From Glycine soja (lineage: Eukaryota > Streptophyta > Magnoliopsida > Fabales > Fabaceae): a DNA stretch of 64,000 bases. The stretch covers positions 33,925,718 through 33,989,717 of the forward strand of contig NC_041021.1 in assembly GCF_004193775.1 (NCBI RefSeq), given 5' to 3'. The translations under genes were made by a program, and so were the position numbers. A model generated the notes under the pieces. That model saw only the letters and a list, made by a program, of their open reading frames with translations, was not told where the DNA came from and searched no databases. The first letter of the stretch is position 1. Each line of letters starts with the position of its first letter. Shown piece by piece: positions 22,389-34,964 of the stretch.

Positions 22389-25300
22389 ATGGATCAAAGT
22401 TGGATGAAAGCATTATGCATTAGTGATGAGTATGAGAATGTCGATGATTAGTTTTTTGGAATTTGCTCAACAAAATGCACATGAAATGGGTGAGAAATAT
22501 TTATGTCCCTATGTTAAATGTGGGAGTAAGAGACAACATGTAGAAAATAACATAAAGACACATCTTATCTGCAATGGGATTATTCCAAGTTATACAAGAT
22601 GAATATGGCATGGTCAATTGCATAAATACCAAGCGTGTCCTAAACTGAGCATGTTGATGTATGGGAGATCGATTAGAGGACATGATTCGCAATGTTGGAC
22701 AAGAGTCTTTTCAACAAGCAAATGCACATTTGTATGATATATTACAAAATGATTCGAAGAAGTCTTGTTTCCGGAGTGCACAAACTTCACACGGTTGTCA
22801 GTGGTGTTAGATTTGGTCCATTTGAAGGCAAGATATGGATGGAGTAATAAAAGCTTCATTGAATTGCTTGACATGTTAAAAAAGATGCTTCCAAACCAAA
22901 ACACATTCCCAAAAAATCACTATGAGGCGAAAAAGATATTATGTTCTTTGGGTATGGAGTACCAAAAAATACATGCATGCACTAATGATTGCATATTGTA
23001 CAAAAATGAGTTTGTAGAAATGTGCAAGTGCCCCAAGTGTGGGGTATCTCGGTACAAAGTGAAGGACTGTAGTAATGAGGAAAGAATAAAGAAAGACCCC
23101 CCAATAAAGTTGTGTTGGTATTTTCTAATAATTCTAAAAGGTTTGGGCGATTGTTTGCTAACGGAGATGATGCAAAAAACCTTACATGACATGTAGATGG
23201 GAAAAAAATGATGGATTACTCCAGCATTCGACCAATTCTCCCTAGTGAAAGACAATTACTTACGTTTTTCTTGATTTTGGGAAGAAGGCAAGAAACCTTA
23301 GGCTTGGATTTGCTTCAGATGGAATGAATCCTATTGGTAACTTAAGCACTAACCAGAATTCATTTCATGTTTTGCTAATGATTTACAACCTTCCTCTTTG
23401 GTTATGCATGAAGTGAGAATACGTTATGTTGTCTATGGTGATTTCAGGTCTAAGACAATTAGGAAATGACATCAATGTTTATTTAAGTCCCTTAATTGAA
23501 GATTTAAGAAAGTTGTGGGAAGACGGGGTTGATGTGTTTAATGGGTACAAGCAACAAACCGTCAAGTTCCATGCAATGGTATTTTGTACCATTAATGACT
23601 TTCCAACATATGAGAATTTGAGTGGATATAGTGTTAAAGGGCATTTCACATGCCCAATTTGTGGAAATCAAACAAGCTTCATGCAACTGAAGCATGGGAA
23701 AAAGATAGTCTACACTACACATTGTAGATTTCTCAAACAATATTACTTATATCGTCGATAAAAAAAGCTTTTAATAGAAGACAAAAGTCTGGATTTGCCT
23801 CAATACCTTTATCCAAAAGAAGGATGAAAATGAGAAAAAAAATATGAAAGAAAAGCTCAATATTATTTGATATTCCATATTGGTTTGTCCTAGATGTTAG
23901 ACATTGTATTGACGTGATGTATATGGAAAAAAATATTTGTGATAGTTTAATTGGCACGCTTCTTAACATCAAAGGCAAGACAAAGGATAGTTTGAATGGT
24001 CATCAAGATTTGGTTTACATGGGTATACGTGAATAGTTGTGTCATATAACAACAGAAGGTCGAGAAACATATTTTCCCCCAACATGTCATACATTGTCAA
24101 AAAAGACAAAATAAGTTTATATCAGTGTCTACAGAGCGTGAAAGTGCCACTGGGCTACTCTTAAAATATTAGGATACTTGTATTAGTGAAGGATCTCAAA
24201 TTAGTTAGCTTGGCGTCTCATGATTGCCATGTCTTGATGCAACAAGTGTTGGCTATGGCAATACGAGGTATCTTACATGATAAAGTCAGGGTTGCCATAA
24301 CCTGTCTTTGTTTTTTCTTTAATGCTATATGTAGCAAAGTCATTAACCTTCAAAATTTAGATGACTTGGAAAATAAGGTTGCTATTATCCTTTGCCAATT
24401 GGAGATGTATTTTCCTCCTTCATTTTTTGACATCATAGTTCACTTAATTGTTCATCTAGTGAGAAAGATTAGATTGTGTGGGTCTATTTATTTAAAGTGG
24501 GTGTACCAGGTTGAGCGATATATGAAAGTCTTAAAAAGGTATACCAAGAACTAATATCATCCAATTGCATTCATTGTTGAAAGATACATTGCAGAAGAAA
24601 CTAGAGTTTTATTTAGAGTACATGGAAAAAGTGAAATATATTGGGCTTCTTGAGTCTCATCATGACAACAGATGGGGTGGTAAGGTTTCACGGAGGTTTT
24701 GAGGTTGTAACCATGGGTCGTGAGAAACTAAATCAAGTGCATTTGTATATATTGAATAACATCGAAGAGGTTGTCCTGTACATAGCTGCTCAAAAAGAAT
24801 TTTTGAAGGTTAATCAACCAAAAATTACAAAAAAGAGGTGTTGCAAAAGCATAATAAGACTTTCATAAACTGGTTTAAAGGTACAATCTTTGGTGATGAC
24901 AATGCTTTTGAAACATTAAGAACGTTAGTATATGGGCTAAAATAAAATGTGCTAACTTGGAAGGGATATGATATAAACAACTATTCCTTCTACACAAAGT
25001 CTTAGAATGAGAAAAGTACAATACAAAATAGTGGGGTTAGTTTTGACACTCATTCTGAACACTATTGTAGTGCATTAGATAACAACTCCATTTTGACGTC
25101 CATGCCTTACTTTGGAGTGATTTAACAAATATGGGAGGTTGATTATAGTCAACTCAAAGTTTCTATTTTTAAGTGTAAGTTGGTTAATGGGAAGACCGAT
25201 GTGCGAGTCGATGCTATGGGATTTACATTGGTAGACCTTAATAACATTACTTATAAGGACGAGCCTTTCATCATGACAGAACAAGCAAAATAGATGTTTT

Positions 25301-25530
25301 ATGTTTAAGATTTGTGTAACTCAAAATGGTCAATGGTTCTACAAGGAAGACCAAGTGGTGTTAGTCATGAAAATCAAGATTCAACACTTGATTTTTGTGA
25401 CACTCCTTCTTTCTTCATATGCATGCCTTCCATACAAGCAAAAAATGAAGTGGATGACATTCATGCAAATCGTAATGATTATTATGAAGGCTTATGGGAA
25501 AACATTCTTGCCTTATTGTGTTTTACATAA
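22389..25530 (+). pseudogene. CACTA transposase of the TNP2/TNPD type, broken
   Basis: The likely start is MDQSWMKALCISDEYE at 22389. Pieces in different frames then cover the whole family: AQQNAHEMGEKYLCPYVKCG near 22465, LHLKARYGWS-type helix (LVHLKARYGWSNKSFIELLD, 22810), CKCPKCGVSRYK (23025, zinc-binding pair), KRLFANGDDAKNLTCHVDGK (23140), ASDGMNPIGN (23310), LRQLGNDINVYLSPLIEDLR (23450), GYSVKGHFTCPICGNQTSFM (23625), IDVMYMEKNICDSLIGTLLN (23910), LVSLASHDCHVLMQQVLAMA (24200), FFPPSFFDIIVHLIVHLV-like at 24410 and RYMKVLKRYTKN (24520), to the C-terminal EVDDIHANRNDYYEGLW near 25450. Family members act on the CACTA termini. At least seven stops or frameshifts are seen, so it is inactive. 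Its length and order of blocks are near complete. Confidence 0.85.
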
Positions 25531-25650
25531 GTAATGTTTATGTTATTGAATAATTAAAATCATTTTGTTGCATATTTACAATTTATATTAACTTAATTTG
25601 TATGCTTGCAATTGGTGTTAATGTTTTTATTCTTTTATTGGCATAGGCAT

Positions 25651-28600
25651 ATGGCTAAATCACCAAGCTTCCCTCTTCTTGATTCATTAGCTCCTTCAGA
25701 GTTTACCTCTAAGAGGACTAGACAATGTACACAACTCAGAAGATTGACTGCTAAATACTCAAATCAATTGAGGCCAGTGGTTCATGTGAACCCTTCCACT
25801 GAAAAAGCTTTAGGCCCACTTAAAGAGAACTTCCACACCTATTTGGGGATAGTAGCTCAAGAAAGGTTGGTATTTTGTATCCCAACTGGAAAACTATGTT
25901 GGAATCTCTAAAGGATTTGATTTGGGATGACATTCTGGCATGTGCAGTTAACCATCCAGATTTTAGTAACTTTTACATTGGTGCGCTTCACTATCTCTTA
26001 TGAGGAATTTTGTAATGCAGAGACAATTTGATATTCCAAAAAGGTCCAATGCCAAGAAGAAGGTCATTTCATTGGTGGGTACAAGATGGAGGCAATTTAA
26101 GATAAGCCTTACCAGTAAATTTGTATACGCAAAAAATAAGGGTGAAGTTGGGATTCCTTGTAATAAATAAGGTCTGGATGAAAAGATATGGGAGGAATTT
26201 TTTGCAAACTGCAAAACCCCTTCTTGGAAGGTTAGTTATGTTTGTTTTTTTTTTTTTAAAATTGAAATTCATAATTTTTTTTACTAAAATTCTGTGTAAT
26301 TTATCATAGGAATCAGAAAGAAAGCTCAAGAATGCCAAAAACACAACATGTGGCAACACGTATTGTCTCGTGGCGGTTATGACTTGCTTAAGAAGAAACT
26401 CATGGCTGAGAAAATGAAAAAATGACCGGAGGAAGCAATTGCATCTGGGAGTTCAACAATTGTTGACCCTTTATCTCTCATTAAAAGACATGTGAAGTGA
26501 AGGATGGTCCACACAAAACGTTCTGGGCAAATGACATCTGAGGTGGCACAACAAATTTCTGATATGATGTTAAGTAAATTTTTAGTTTTACATGTAACTT
26601 TATAATAACAACACCATTTGACAAATTAATTTTTGTTGGTTGTAGGATTCCATAGAAGAGCAGATGACATAAGACACCTTTATTCCCCATGGATGTCAGG
26701 ATATATTGACTACTATCATTGGGCGACCGGGGCACCCTGGTCATGTTCGTGCTACGGGAATGGGTGTCACCATCACTTAATACTTTGAACAAGCATCATG
26801 TGGCTTTGATGCTTCTACATCGATCAACCTGTAGTAATTGGCTGAGTTGATAGAGACCTTTGAAGAGCGGTGGAAGAAAGAAATAGATGACGAAAGCAAA
26901 TGTAGAGAGGAAAAACTTAGAGAGGAGTTCAAAGAGGTTCTACACAATGAGTTGAGCCAGAGGGCATCCCAGCAACCACCTGCAATAAAGGAAGTTGAAC
27001 CTTTTATCAGTGCCCGTGTGAGCACAAAGGGAATGCAGGGACTGCTACTAATCCTTTAAGGGGGAACCTCACACTACTGATATAAACTAGCATGAGCTGT
27101 ACGTTGAAGATGAGCATTGTACCTGTCTGGTGGCATTGGCAAAAAATAAATGAGAGGTCGTGAATCAGACACCATGTTATTTTGACCGATGGTGTGGTGA
27201 AGATCAGTGTCTCAAAAGTTTTAGATGAGGATGCATTAGTTCCTTTTTCAACTTTAGAGGTTCAGTTTGTGAGGCAGGCCAAGAACATCTTCATTGCATG
27301 TCCAAGATATCTTGTGAGACTTGTTTCACAGGAGGTGTTTGCTTGAGTTGTGTTTATTTGTAACAAAATGGACTTTACACTATTTATTGACATTAACTTA
27401 TGTTTATTAACTACATAAGATTTACATAGACGTCAAAAGAATCCAGTTGAACCTGTTGATAGGTCGAAGCCAATTGATGGAGTTGATATGGTTAAGGTTT
27501 CCTTTGACCTTTACAGTAGAGTTATCAAGTGACATGGGAAGCAACTTTGTTTGGGGTAGACAATGATGATTTCCCCTTGTTCATAGATTATAGTGATGTA
27601 CAAAAAATAATCTTAGGCAATCAGTGTCTAAGCATCACTGTTTTATAGTTTTGGACAACATAGGTATAATTTAGCATTATAGTTTCATTAACTTGTATAC
27701 TTATAATATGATTAAAAATTTGCATTTTTAAAACAAAAATAGGGCAATGAATGACTTGAGCATAGAATCCGATCATGGTTTTGGGTATGGATTCCTTAAG
27801 CCTCAATCCATGCATAATGCAAATGATAGGTGTGATGAATGTCAAGGTTACATTACAAGATGGTTGAAGCATTTAGCTTGTGTTTGCATTTAGCTTACTT
27901 GAATAAGTAAGTAAAAAATTTCAAATGCATTTAGCTTGTGTTTGCATCATAACTAATTGTTTTCCAATGCAATCAACATTGGTCTTGTTATCTGTCCTAG
28001 GAACAATATTGTTGTATGGTTTTGTTCCTTGCGTAGGAAGGCTAACAAGGACATCAAAAGCGTAGTTAACAAGTTAAGTCTCAATGTGTAACACATTTAC
28101 TATATTTTTAGTATTATACATCAACCATTTGATCTTACAATATACATGTATGTTTCTTTCTTTTAACTAGTGCTTTGAAGGAATTCCATGGCAAGTCCCT
28201 CAAGAGTAAATCCGATGCTAATTGGATTGAAGTAAAAGTAAGTAATTTAACAAACAATGCTTTAATCCAATTAGTTAATGACATTTTGTACGTTTGTAAT
28301 CATGGAATATAATTAAATTTCATATTGAATTTAAAGTCATTTTCAAATTGGAGGCTCTGAATGTGGCTATTATGTAATGGATTGGATGCGAACCATAGTC
28401 ACGAGGAATTTGAAGAATCAATGGGAAAGGGTGTACTACCTTATATGCTTTATCAACAATCATTTATTACACTTCTAATTATTTAATATAGTATTTTTCT
28501 AATTTTAAAAAATATATGTTAGTTTACTTTAACATGTTTCATTTATTAGAATTTTGATTATTTAATGTGATTAATTTTAACACGTGTTTATTATATGTTG

Positions 28601-28663
28601 CAGTGGTTTAGTAATCAAACATCATTGCAATCAAAGAGAAGGGAAACAATTCAAAATGAATAG
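25651..28663 (+). pseudogene. Second CACTA gene: TNPA-like/coiled-coil protein with C-terminal Ulp1-like (C48) domain
   Basis: It starts MAKSPSFPLLDSLAPSEFTS at 25651. The N-terminal part has the segment TQLRRLTAKYSNQL, VVHVNPSTEKALGPLKENFH and TYLGIVAQERL known from CACTA second ORFs. Next come an HLLSRGGYD-like piece (HVLSRGGYDLLKKKLMAEK, 26360) and a charged coiled coil (LIETFEERWKKEIDDESKC, 26850). The C-terminal part resembles a ULP1 SUMO protease: QHW at 27974-27982 (expected catalytic His), NNIVVWFCS after a frameshift (28010), and GGSECGYYVMDWMRTIVTR with the expected catalytic Cys codon at 28362-28364. It ends WFSNQTSLQSKRRETIQNE at 28663. The C-terminal region is split by introns and several stops or frameshifts, so no intact protein is predicted. 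Whether such domains process SUMO is not known from sequence. Confidence 0.75.
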
Positions 28664-29247
28664 ACAAGATGTTTTTTAAAACTTAGAAATTTAGCATTGA
28701 ACAATGAGAATCTCTAGGATAGTTAAACTTGTATTTTAGAATAGTTTTAGGTTGGGTTTACATTGTAAACATGAAAAATCTTGAATTTGCTTGTTTAATG
28801 TAGTTAATTTGATAATGTATTGTTATTTATCAGTTTTCTTGAATTTATTGCTTTTGATTGATGATAATTTGAATATAATTAAATCTACTTGTTACAAACT
28901 GTCTGGGTTTGGTTTTGTTTGAAATTACAGGTTGGATTTGTTATCAAAACAAAAATAATATTTTTAAAAAAATTGAACTTTCTACATTGATTACCAGAAA
29001 ACCGATGTAGAAAGTCGCTTTCCATGATGGTTTCCCTAACAACCATCTCTGAAAACACATGTTCATAGACGGTTTTGGGAAAAATTGTTATGGAAAGTCG
29101 ACTTTCAAAGACAATTTTCCCAAAACCTTCTTTGAAAATGTAGTTTAGAGACTTTTTTGATACCTTTAAACCATCATTAAAAGCCTTTGACTCTTAACAA
29201 CGTTGAAACCCTTCAAGAACTATCGTTAATTTTTTTTTTTATAGTAG
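28664..29247 (+). repeat. CACTA 3' subterminal region
   Basis: Variants of one motif recur, such as ACCGATGTAGAAAGTCG, GGTTTTGGGAAAAATTG and their complements between 28975 and 29170. They include a small perfect hairpin, ACTTTCTACAT at 28977-28987 with its complement at 29015-29025. Arrays of short motifs in both orientations next to the terminus are where CACTA DNA-binding proteins act. Confidence 0.65.
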
Positions 29248-29712
29248 TTTATATACCTTCGTAAGAAGACACTTGTGCACTAGTTCCATGTAGTGATACT
29301 GTTCTCAGGTAGTGAGCACAGTCGATCCCATGTCTTCCCATTGAGAGAGAAAGGAAAACATAGAGTCTAATGTACTCTGTTGGTACTTGGTTTCGTCTCA
29401 CTATGTAGGTCAACTTGATGAACTTCCTTAGGTGCTGCCTAGGATCTTTATGGGCAACGCCACTGAACGGGTTATTCTCTAGCATTTGTAAGAACCCATG
29501 CTTAAAGTCAAATGTAACTCCCTCAGGTAGATCGGGAATGGTATTGGCTTCCCCCAAGGTAGGAGTGAGGTAGTCCATAAGTGTCTATGCCTAATTAACT
29601 ACCATTGTTCTTTCTCTCTCTTCTAGGATCTCGGCATAAAGTTTTCTAGCTTGTCAATATCAGGTTCATATTGTAGTGGTGGATTTTGGGGCTAGGTTTT
29701 CATGCACTACAA
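29248..29712 (-). pseudogene. gag: Ty3/gypsy gag, N-terminal part (element A)
   Basis: On the minus strand: PQNPPLQYEPDIDKLENFMP (about 29680-29620), then MDYLTPTLGEANTIPDLPEG, FDFKHGFLQMLENNPFSGVA, HKDPRQHLRKFIKLTYIVRR, VPTEYIRLYVFLSLSMG and, after a frameshift, ELVHKCLLTKVYK up to the CACTA end. This is the retrotransposon Gag capsid region. It continues past the CACTA insertion as SPMKTN and DIANFV at 13160-13090, which shows that one gag gene was split. The frameshifts and stops make it inactive. Confidence 0.8.
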
Positions 29713-29859
29713 AATAGAGGAAAAGATCAAGTGCAATAGGAAATAAAAGAATAAAATAAAAATAAATAGCAGAAAATTAAATAAATAATAAAAGAATTTC
29801 TATAAACAAAACTATTGTGTATAACAAAATTGAACTAGTTGGAAATTCTGCAACTAATC

Positions 29860-29875
29860 CCTGGCAACAACGCTA
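29860..29875 (-). other. Primer-binding site of gypsy element A
   Basis: The minus strand reads TAGCGTTGTTGCCAGG, resembling the TGGCGCCGTTGCCGGGG site used by Tat/Ogre-type gypsy elements (tRNA-Arg), directly after the LTR end and before gag. Confidence 0.55.
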
Positions 29876-31204
29876 GAAATTTCATACATAAAGTATGTAA
29901 GGTTCGGACGAGGGTAGGTGTACCCTACACAATAGTAACAGTAGACTTGAAAGTCCGGATATTAATAAGAGAATTTAAATATTTTTTTATTTTAGTTTTT
30001 AGAAGAAAAGAAATAAACATATGCAAAGAGAGGTTTTGAGTGATGATATGAGTGACTAGGGGTTATGACTAACTAGTACAAAATTTCCAATAATCCAAGT
30101 TATAATGAAATTCAATGCTTGGTTAATTACTGATTTCCAAAATCAACTAAAGCCTATGATCAAGGTCAGAAGATTCTTTTTTCATATAATCAATACCACA
30201 ATGATCATGGATCTATTAATTTAAGTCAATGGATAAAATCAATTATAGGGATTATTAATTAAGGATTAACTAATTTATCGGAGATTACCCTAACAATTTG
30301 ATTATGTAATTTGGAGCAAAACATTATCTACCTAGATTTAGCAATTACATGCAAATGATCACTACTATACAATTGGTTAAATATCAGAATGACCAGTTCC
30401 AAATAAACAATAAAGATAAGAAGAGAATTATTTAACACAAAATAATGAGAAATTCCATTAAGAACAAGGAAAATAGTACATTTGGACAGTTACATCATAA
30501 CCCTCAAACAAGGAGGACTAGCTACTCATGATCAAAGTAAAACTAGCAATCTTATATGAGATAAACATAGACATACCAATAGGTAAGAACGATGGTCATG
30601 ATCCGTCCTGGCGGTGTTGTCCACTCTTCACAGCTCTCAAAAGTCCTTAAGGTTCTCTTAAATTCATAACAAGATAAAAGTGAACAAAAAAAAATCAAAT
30701 TACAACGTCTAGAGACTTGTATATAGCTTCCTAAAGATATTAGTATGAAAAGGCACACTACGGCTGTGGTAAATCCACCACGGCATGGTCGGAAGTGACA
30801 TTGAAGCTCTAGGCCAATATGGATTGACTGTGGCCCTCTTAGTTGGCCACGATCCTCATAAATTGTCCATGATGATGGTGAGTTTACCATAGTTGTTGTC
30901 AGATTATTAATGTTGCTTTGGAGGGTTGTTATCATTTTATTGTGGTCATGCTGTTTACCATGGGTGATCAAGTGCAGAGTCTTCAAATCTTCATAAAATC
31001 GTACAATTTCTAACTATTTCATTCCATTGAGCGGTTGTACTTCTACAATGCAAAACTAATGTCCAAACGTGAGTTCTACCAAGAAAATGCATGCAAAATG
31101 ACACAAAAACTCACACAAAATATCACTCAGAAAGTGGTTTATCATTTAATAACTAATTTTACCGAATACTTTTAATTTATTAGGCCAATTTTTCAGAGTT
31201 ATCA
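29876..31204 (-). repeat. 5' LTR of gypsy element A
   Basis: On the minus strand the LTR starts TGATAACTCTGAAAAATTGG at 31204 and ends near GTATGAAATTTC at 29876, next to a primer-binding-like site and then gag. No second copy is present in the window. The right edge directly abuts a fragment of the GGCTATGTTCGGCAAA-type MITE. Internal open stretches (for example 30552-30986) show no protein similarity that I recognise. Confidence 0.65.
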
Positions 31205-31385
31205 ACTCTTAACTTTCAGCTACCAACTAACTTTCAAACTTTCAGCTAGTTTTGTTGAACACAACCTAAGTAGTGTTTCAAAAAACACTAAAAACTACTA
31301 TAAAAAACTTGTTTACAAACAATCAAACAAGCTTAGCTAATAAAAAGCTAAAAATTAGCTATAATATTTGACTGAACATAGCCTT
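31205..31385. mobile_element. Fragment of the hAT-like MITE family
   Basis: It contains CTTTCAGCTAGTTTTGTTGA and ends with a TGAACATAGCC terminus. It is the same family as 10320-12005 and lies immediately outside gypsy element A. Confidence 0.65.
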
Positions 31386-32694
31386 AAAATTATAGACAAG
31401 GTATTATAGTATAATATGAATTATGGATGGTTATTTTTACCTCTTCCAAATGTTATTTCTAAATTTATGTTAAATTATAATTTGATTTAAATTTTAAATC
31501 TTGATATGTTGTGTTAATTTGAAGATATTTTTCCAGATAATCTAAATCATAAATTATTATAATCGTAACTAATCCTAAAAAATATAATCTTTAAAAATAT
31601 AATTTTAAATAAGGATAAATATCTATTTTCTTCCTTAAATATGTTAGGTGCGGATAGTTGGGTCCCTAAAGATGAAAAGTTAAACTTGTGTCCCCGAATG
31701 TATAAAAAGTACGATAAATTAATCATACCATTAGTTTTGTTTGTTAACTCAAATGGTTGTACATATGTGACATTTTTTGTGATGACTTGGAAACTAATCA
31801 TTGTCACATATCATCTATTACTACGTATCAAAAAGTAAACTTTTTGATTTGTTCTTTGAACTTAACATTCAATTTGTTGTTACATACTATCATTGATCCC
31901 TAAAAGTACTTTTGAATTTTTAATTAAGTTTCACACTATATATAAATTATTAGCGTAATGATAATAAATTACAATTGTTTATGGTGATAATAATTATTAT
32001 GATAATAAAAATTGAATGGAAAATAATTGTCAACTATTGAAATAAAAAATATTGTATTTTATATTTGAAATTACCATTAATTTATTTATTATACTTTATT
32101 AAGTTAAATTCTAACAAATAATGTTATAATAATGACAAACAACCGTATAACTTAATTAAAATAAATAAACATACGAACACTAACTTAATCTTTCATAAGA
32201 ATTAAATTAAAAATATATTGTTTAAATATATAGATACTAATAAATAATTTATTTTTAAAAGTCATAGTTATTTAAAAAAATAATTAAATATTTATTTATG
32301 AATTATTAAATAGTAATTTATAAAATATTTTAAATTAAATTGTAGTTTGATTTTGATGATATATTTTAGTTTGCTACTTTAATCATTTAATGTCAATTTA
32401 AATGCTTTTATTACCTTTGTTAAGTAGCTTGGGGAGCACTATCTAAGATTAGCCAGGGATGTCACTGAGTAACAAAATGTTTATGTTCGTTCTAGACAAA
32501 GGAGGGATACCCAGGACACATACACATGAATATAGTTGGGATTGATTAAGTAGTATAGCATACATGTATGCAATATGACTAAGCAGTGTTTAATATTTTT
32601 ATTATTTGACAAACTATGTATCTTATGACTATGGTTTTATTTGTGCTTATGTAGTATTTCACTATTATGTTCTTCGACTAAATAGATTATGTTC
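31386..32694. other. AT-rich non-coding DNA
   Basis: No coding signal. The stretch 31440-31600 resembles 9880-10010. At 31617-31920 phrases such as TTGGGTCCCTAAAGATG and TTGATCCCTAAAAG suggest an old foldback or MITE copy without clear ends. The rest is nearly pure A/T. Confidence 0.5.
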
Positions 32695-32826
32695 AACCCT
32701 AAACCATAAACCCTACAACATAAAGCCTAAAGCCTAAACCTTAAACTCACTATGCCCTAAACCCTAAAATATAATGCTTAACTATGTCAACCATAAACCC
32801 TAAACTCACTAAGCCTTAAACCCTAA
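32695..32826 (+). repeat. Degenerate telomere-like repeat tract
   Basis: About 130 bp rich in AACCCTAAA and close variants (CCATAAACCCTA, AAAGCCTAAAGCCTAAACC, GCCCTAAACCCTAAAA). The plant telomere unit is CCCTAAA. The copies are irregular and interrupted, so this is an interstitial or by-chance telomere-like block, not a chromosome end. Confidence 0.65.
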
Positions 32827-34964
32827 TTTGAATAGTTGAACAACTCATGAATACATAAAAGAAATAATTACATGAATGTCCATTGAAAGACACGTTAATT
32901 ACCACATTACATGTGTTATTTGTGTTTGTTTGACAAGTATGTAAGTTATAAACATTGCCCAAACAATAGCAAAATGTTTAATCTTCTTCTAAATCAACAT
33001 AGTGTGTGGTCAACCTCATCAAATTGGTATACTGATGCATTCTACTAATATAAGGAGTAGACCACTATTTTGCATGATAATGACAATGTGTTGACCATAA
33101 CAAAGCTGTTGGTGGCAAGGGACAATCATCTCTTTGAAATACATGTTACCTAGGCACATACACATTCCAATGTTCACAACACATTTTATAATAAAACAAT
33201 TAACAAACAGGATGATCATTGTTTTACCTAAAAAAAACGATTGTCATACACATGACCAATACATATAACAAGATGTACAAAACTATCTCTTGGTGATTGA
33301 CCTCTAAGAGGAAAAAACGTCAGCTTTGTTTAGAGAAAGAGAAACAAGGATGACATTATACCTTGATGCAATCACATAACCCATGTTGGTTATATTCATC
33401 CACTTATCCATGGTAACCTACATGTAACAATTTCAATTAGTATTATTTATAGAAAATTAATCCATGAAAACGTAACAAAAGACTTATATTCCATGGATAA
33501 TCCATCAACAAGTAGCAAGCACTTTAACTCCTCATATCTGTCTATGCTACCAAGTAGGTGCATATACTTATCAGACCATTTTGCAAGTTCTTTCAGCAAA
33601 TGGTTACGAACCAAAGACCATGAATCTTCATCCATAACTAATAAGCCAGCAATTTCATGATATCTACAATTACCATCAGCTTTAACATCGACATTGTTTT
33701 CAATGAAATCATGAATTCATGGATGAAATTGATCCAACATGGGAATCTTCCTCTTTGGTTTTGGTTGCTCAAATCATGATGCAGCCCGTTTCACTGAAGA
33801 ATTGTTATTTTGCATAGAATGTAATGCATCCACATACTCCTAGTAAGATGAATCACGCTTCATTGATCTTTGATGTTTGCTCATCTGTTTCTTTTGAGCA
33901 CCTTTTGTTTTCACATTTTCTAGAGAAGCACGCATAGAATTTAGATCAAGGTAGGCAATTACCTGAAGTTTACTCTTTAGAGTCACTTTGCCACATACAT
34001 TAAGCTCTTCAAATGCTTGGATATGACTTCCATCTCTTTGGTTATGGTGACTTCGGACTCACATAAACCTTGGTCTAAAAAACTTAGCCTCTGCCAAAAC
34101 ATATGGATTGTGTCAAGTGGTATGCTACCAAGAACATATCTAGCTAGCTTACATGCACATGAAAGACTGTGAGTAGCTCTCATTATACATCCACAACGAG
34201 AACTGCCAATGCCAACATAATTTACACGCTCAAACTCAGCCGCAATTTGGTTTAATGCATACCTTGATATCATGCCAAATAGTTTCTTGTATAAGGTAAC
34301 TTTAAAAACATGTCCAACCACATATGTACTTGTCTCAAAATATGTCTTAATTTCAGTGTGCTGCAGAGTGATTATGTTGTTCATGACTTCCCAAACACTA
34401 CATAGATCTCCAAGGTTATTTTGCAGTAGTCTCTTTAAGGCCCAATGTGCAGACTCAACCCTGGATTTAAAAAACACAAACAAGTAAACAAAAATAATTA
34501 TTTTAATCCATTTATGTCTAAACCCTAAAACCAATATATATTTACAAATTTCATATCTGTTAGTTGTTATGTTTCCTAGATGCATCACCTTATTTGTCCA
34601 GACTTTAACAAATCTTTATTTATGGGGAGCCAACCATGTTTGTTTGACATAGTCAACAAACATTGGCCATGGTGAGCAAGCAATTTCAAACTTCATAAGG
34701 CAGTCATTAAACTCTTGCTCAAAAGGACAATCCTCCAGACTCTCCTATGCTTCCATGACATAATCTCATACATTTTTTTTTACCCACAAGAGTTTTACAT
34801 TTTGTCTTCACATTCTTATTAATGTGAAACCAACACAACAGGTTGGTTGACTCAAGGAAAATAGTTTTTACTACATTCATCAATGCCGAATCTTTGTCGG
34901 TAACAATAACTTGAGGGATTGTATCACGTTTCAGAAAATTACCTCGAAACCGTTCCAGAGCCCA

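Larger units (their letters stand above)
13165..29247 (+). mobile_element. CACTA (En/Spm-type) transposon, about 16 kb with a nested insertion
   Basis: The left end reads TACTACAAATTGTG and the right end, reverse-complemented, TACTATAAAAAAAA. Both are degenerate versions of the CACTA terminus, and subterminal sequence shows TTTTAACATCGTTATACCTA on the left. It encodes a TNP2-type transposase (22389-25530) and a second gene with an Ulp1-like domain (25651-28663), both on the plus strand. It also contains a transporter exon (14790-14951). A gypsy element (15799-21237) is inserted in it, leaving about 10.6 kb of CACTA sequence. It lies inside gypsy gag, whose two halves abut its ends. Exact ends are uncertain by a few bases and no clean 3-bp duplication was seen. 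Confidence 0.8.

Noticed and set aside
32695..32826. A true chromosome end or telomere
   Set aside because: Units are irregular and interrupted, and unique and transposon sequence continues on both sides.
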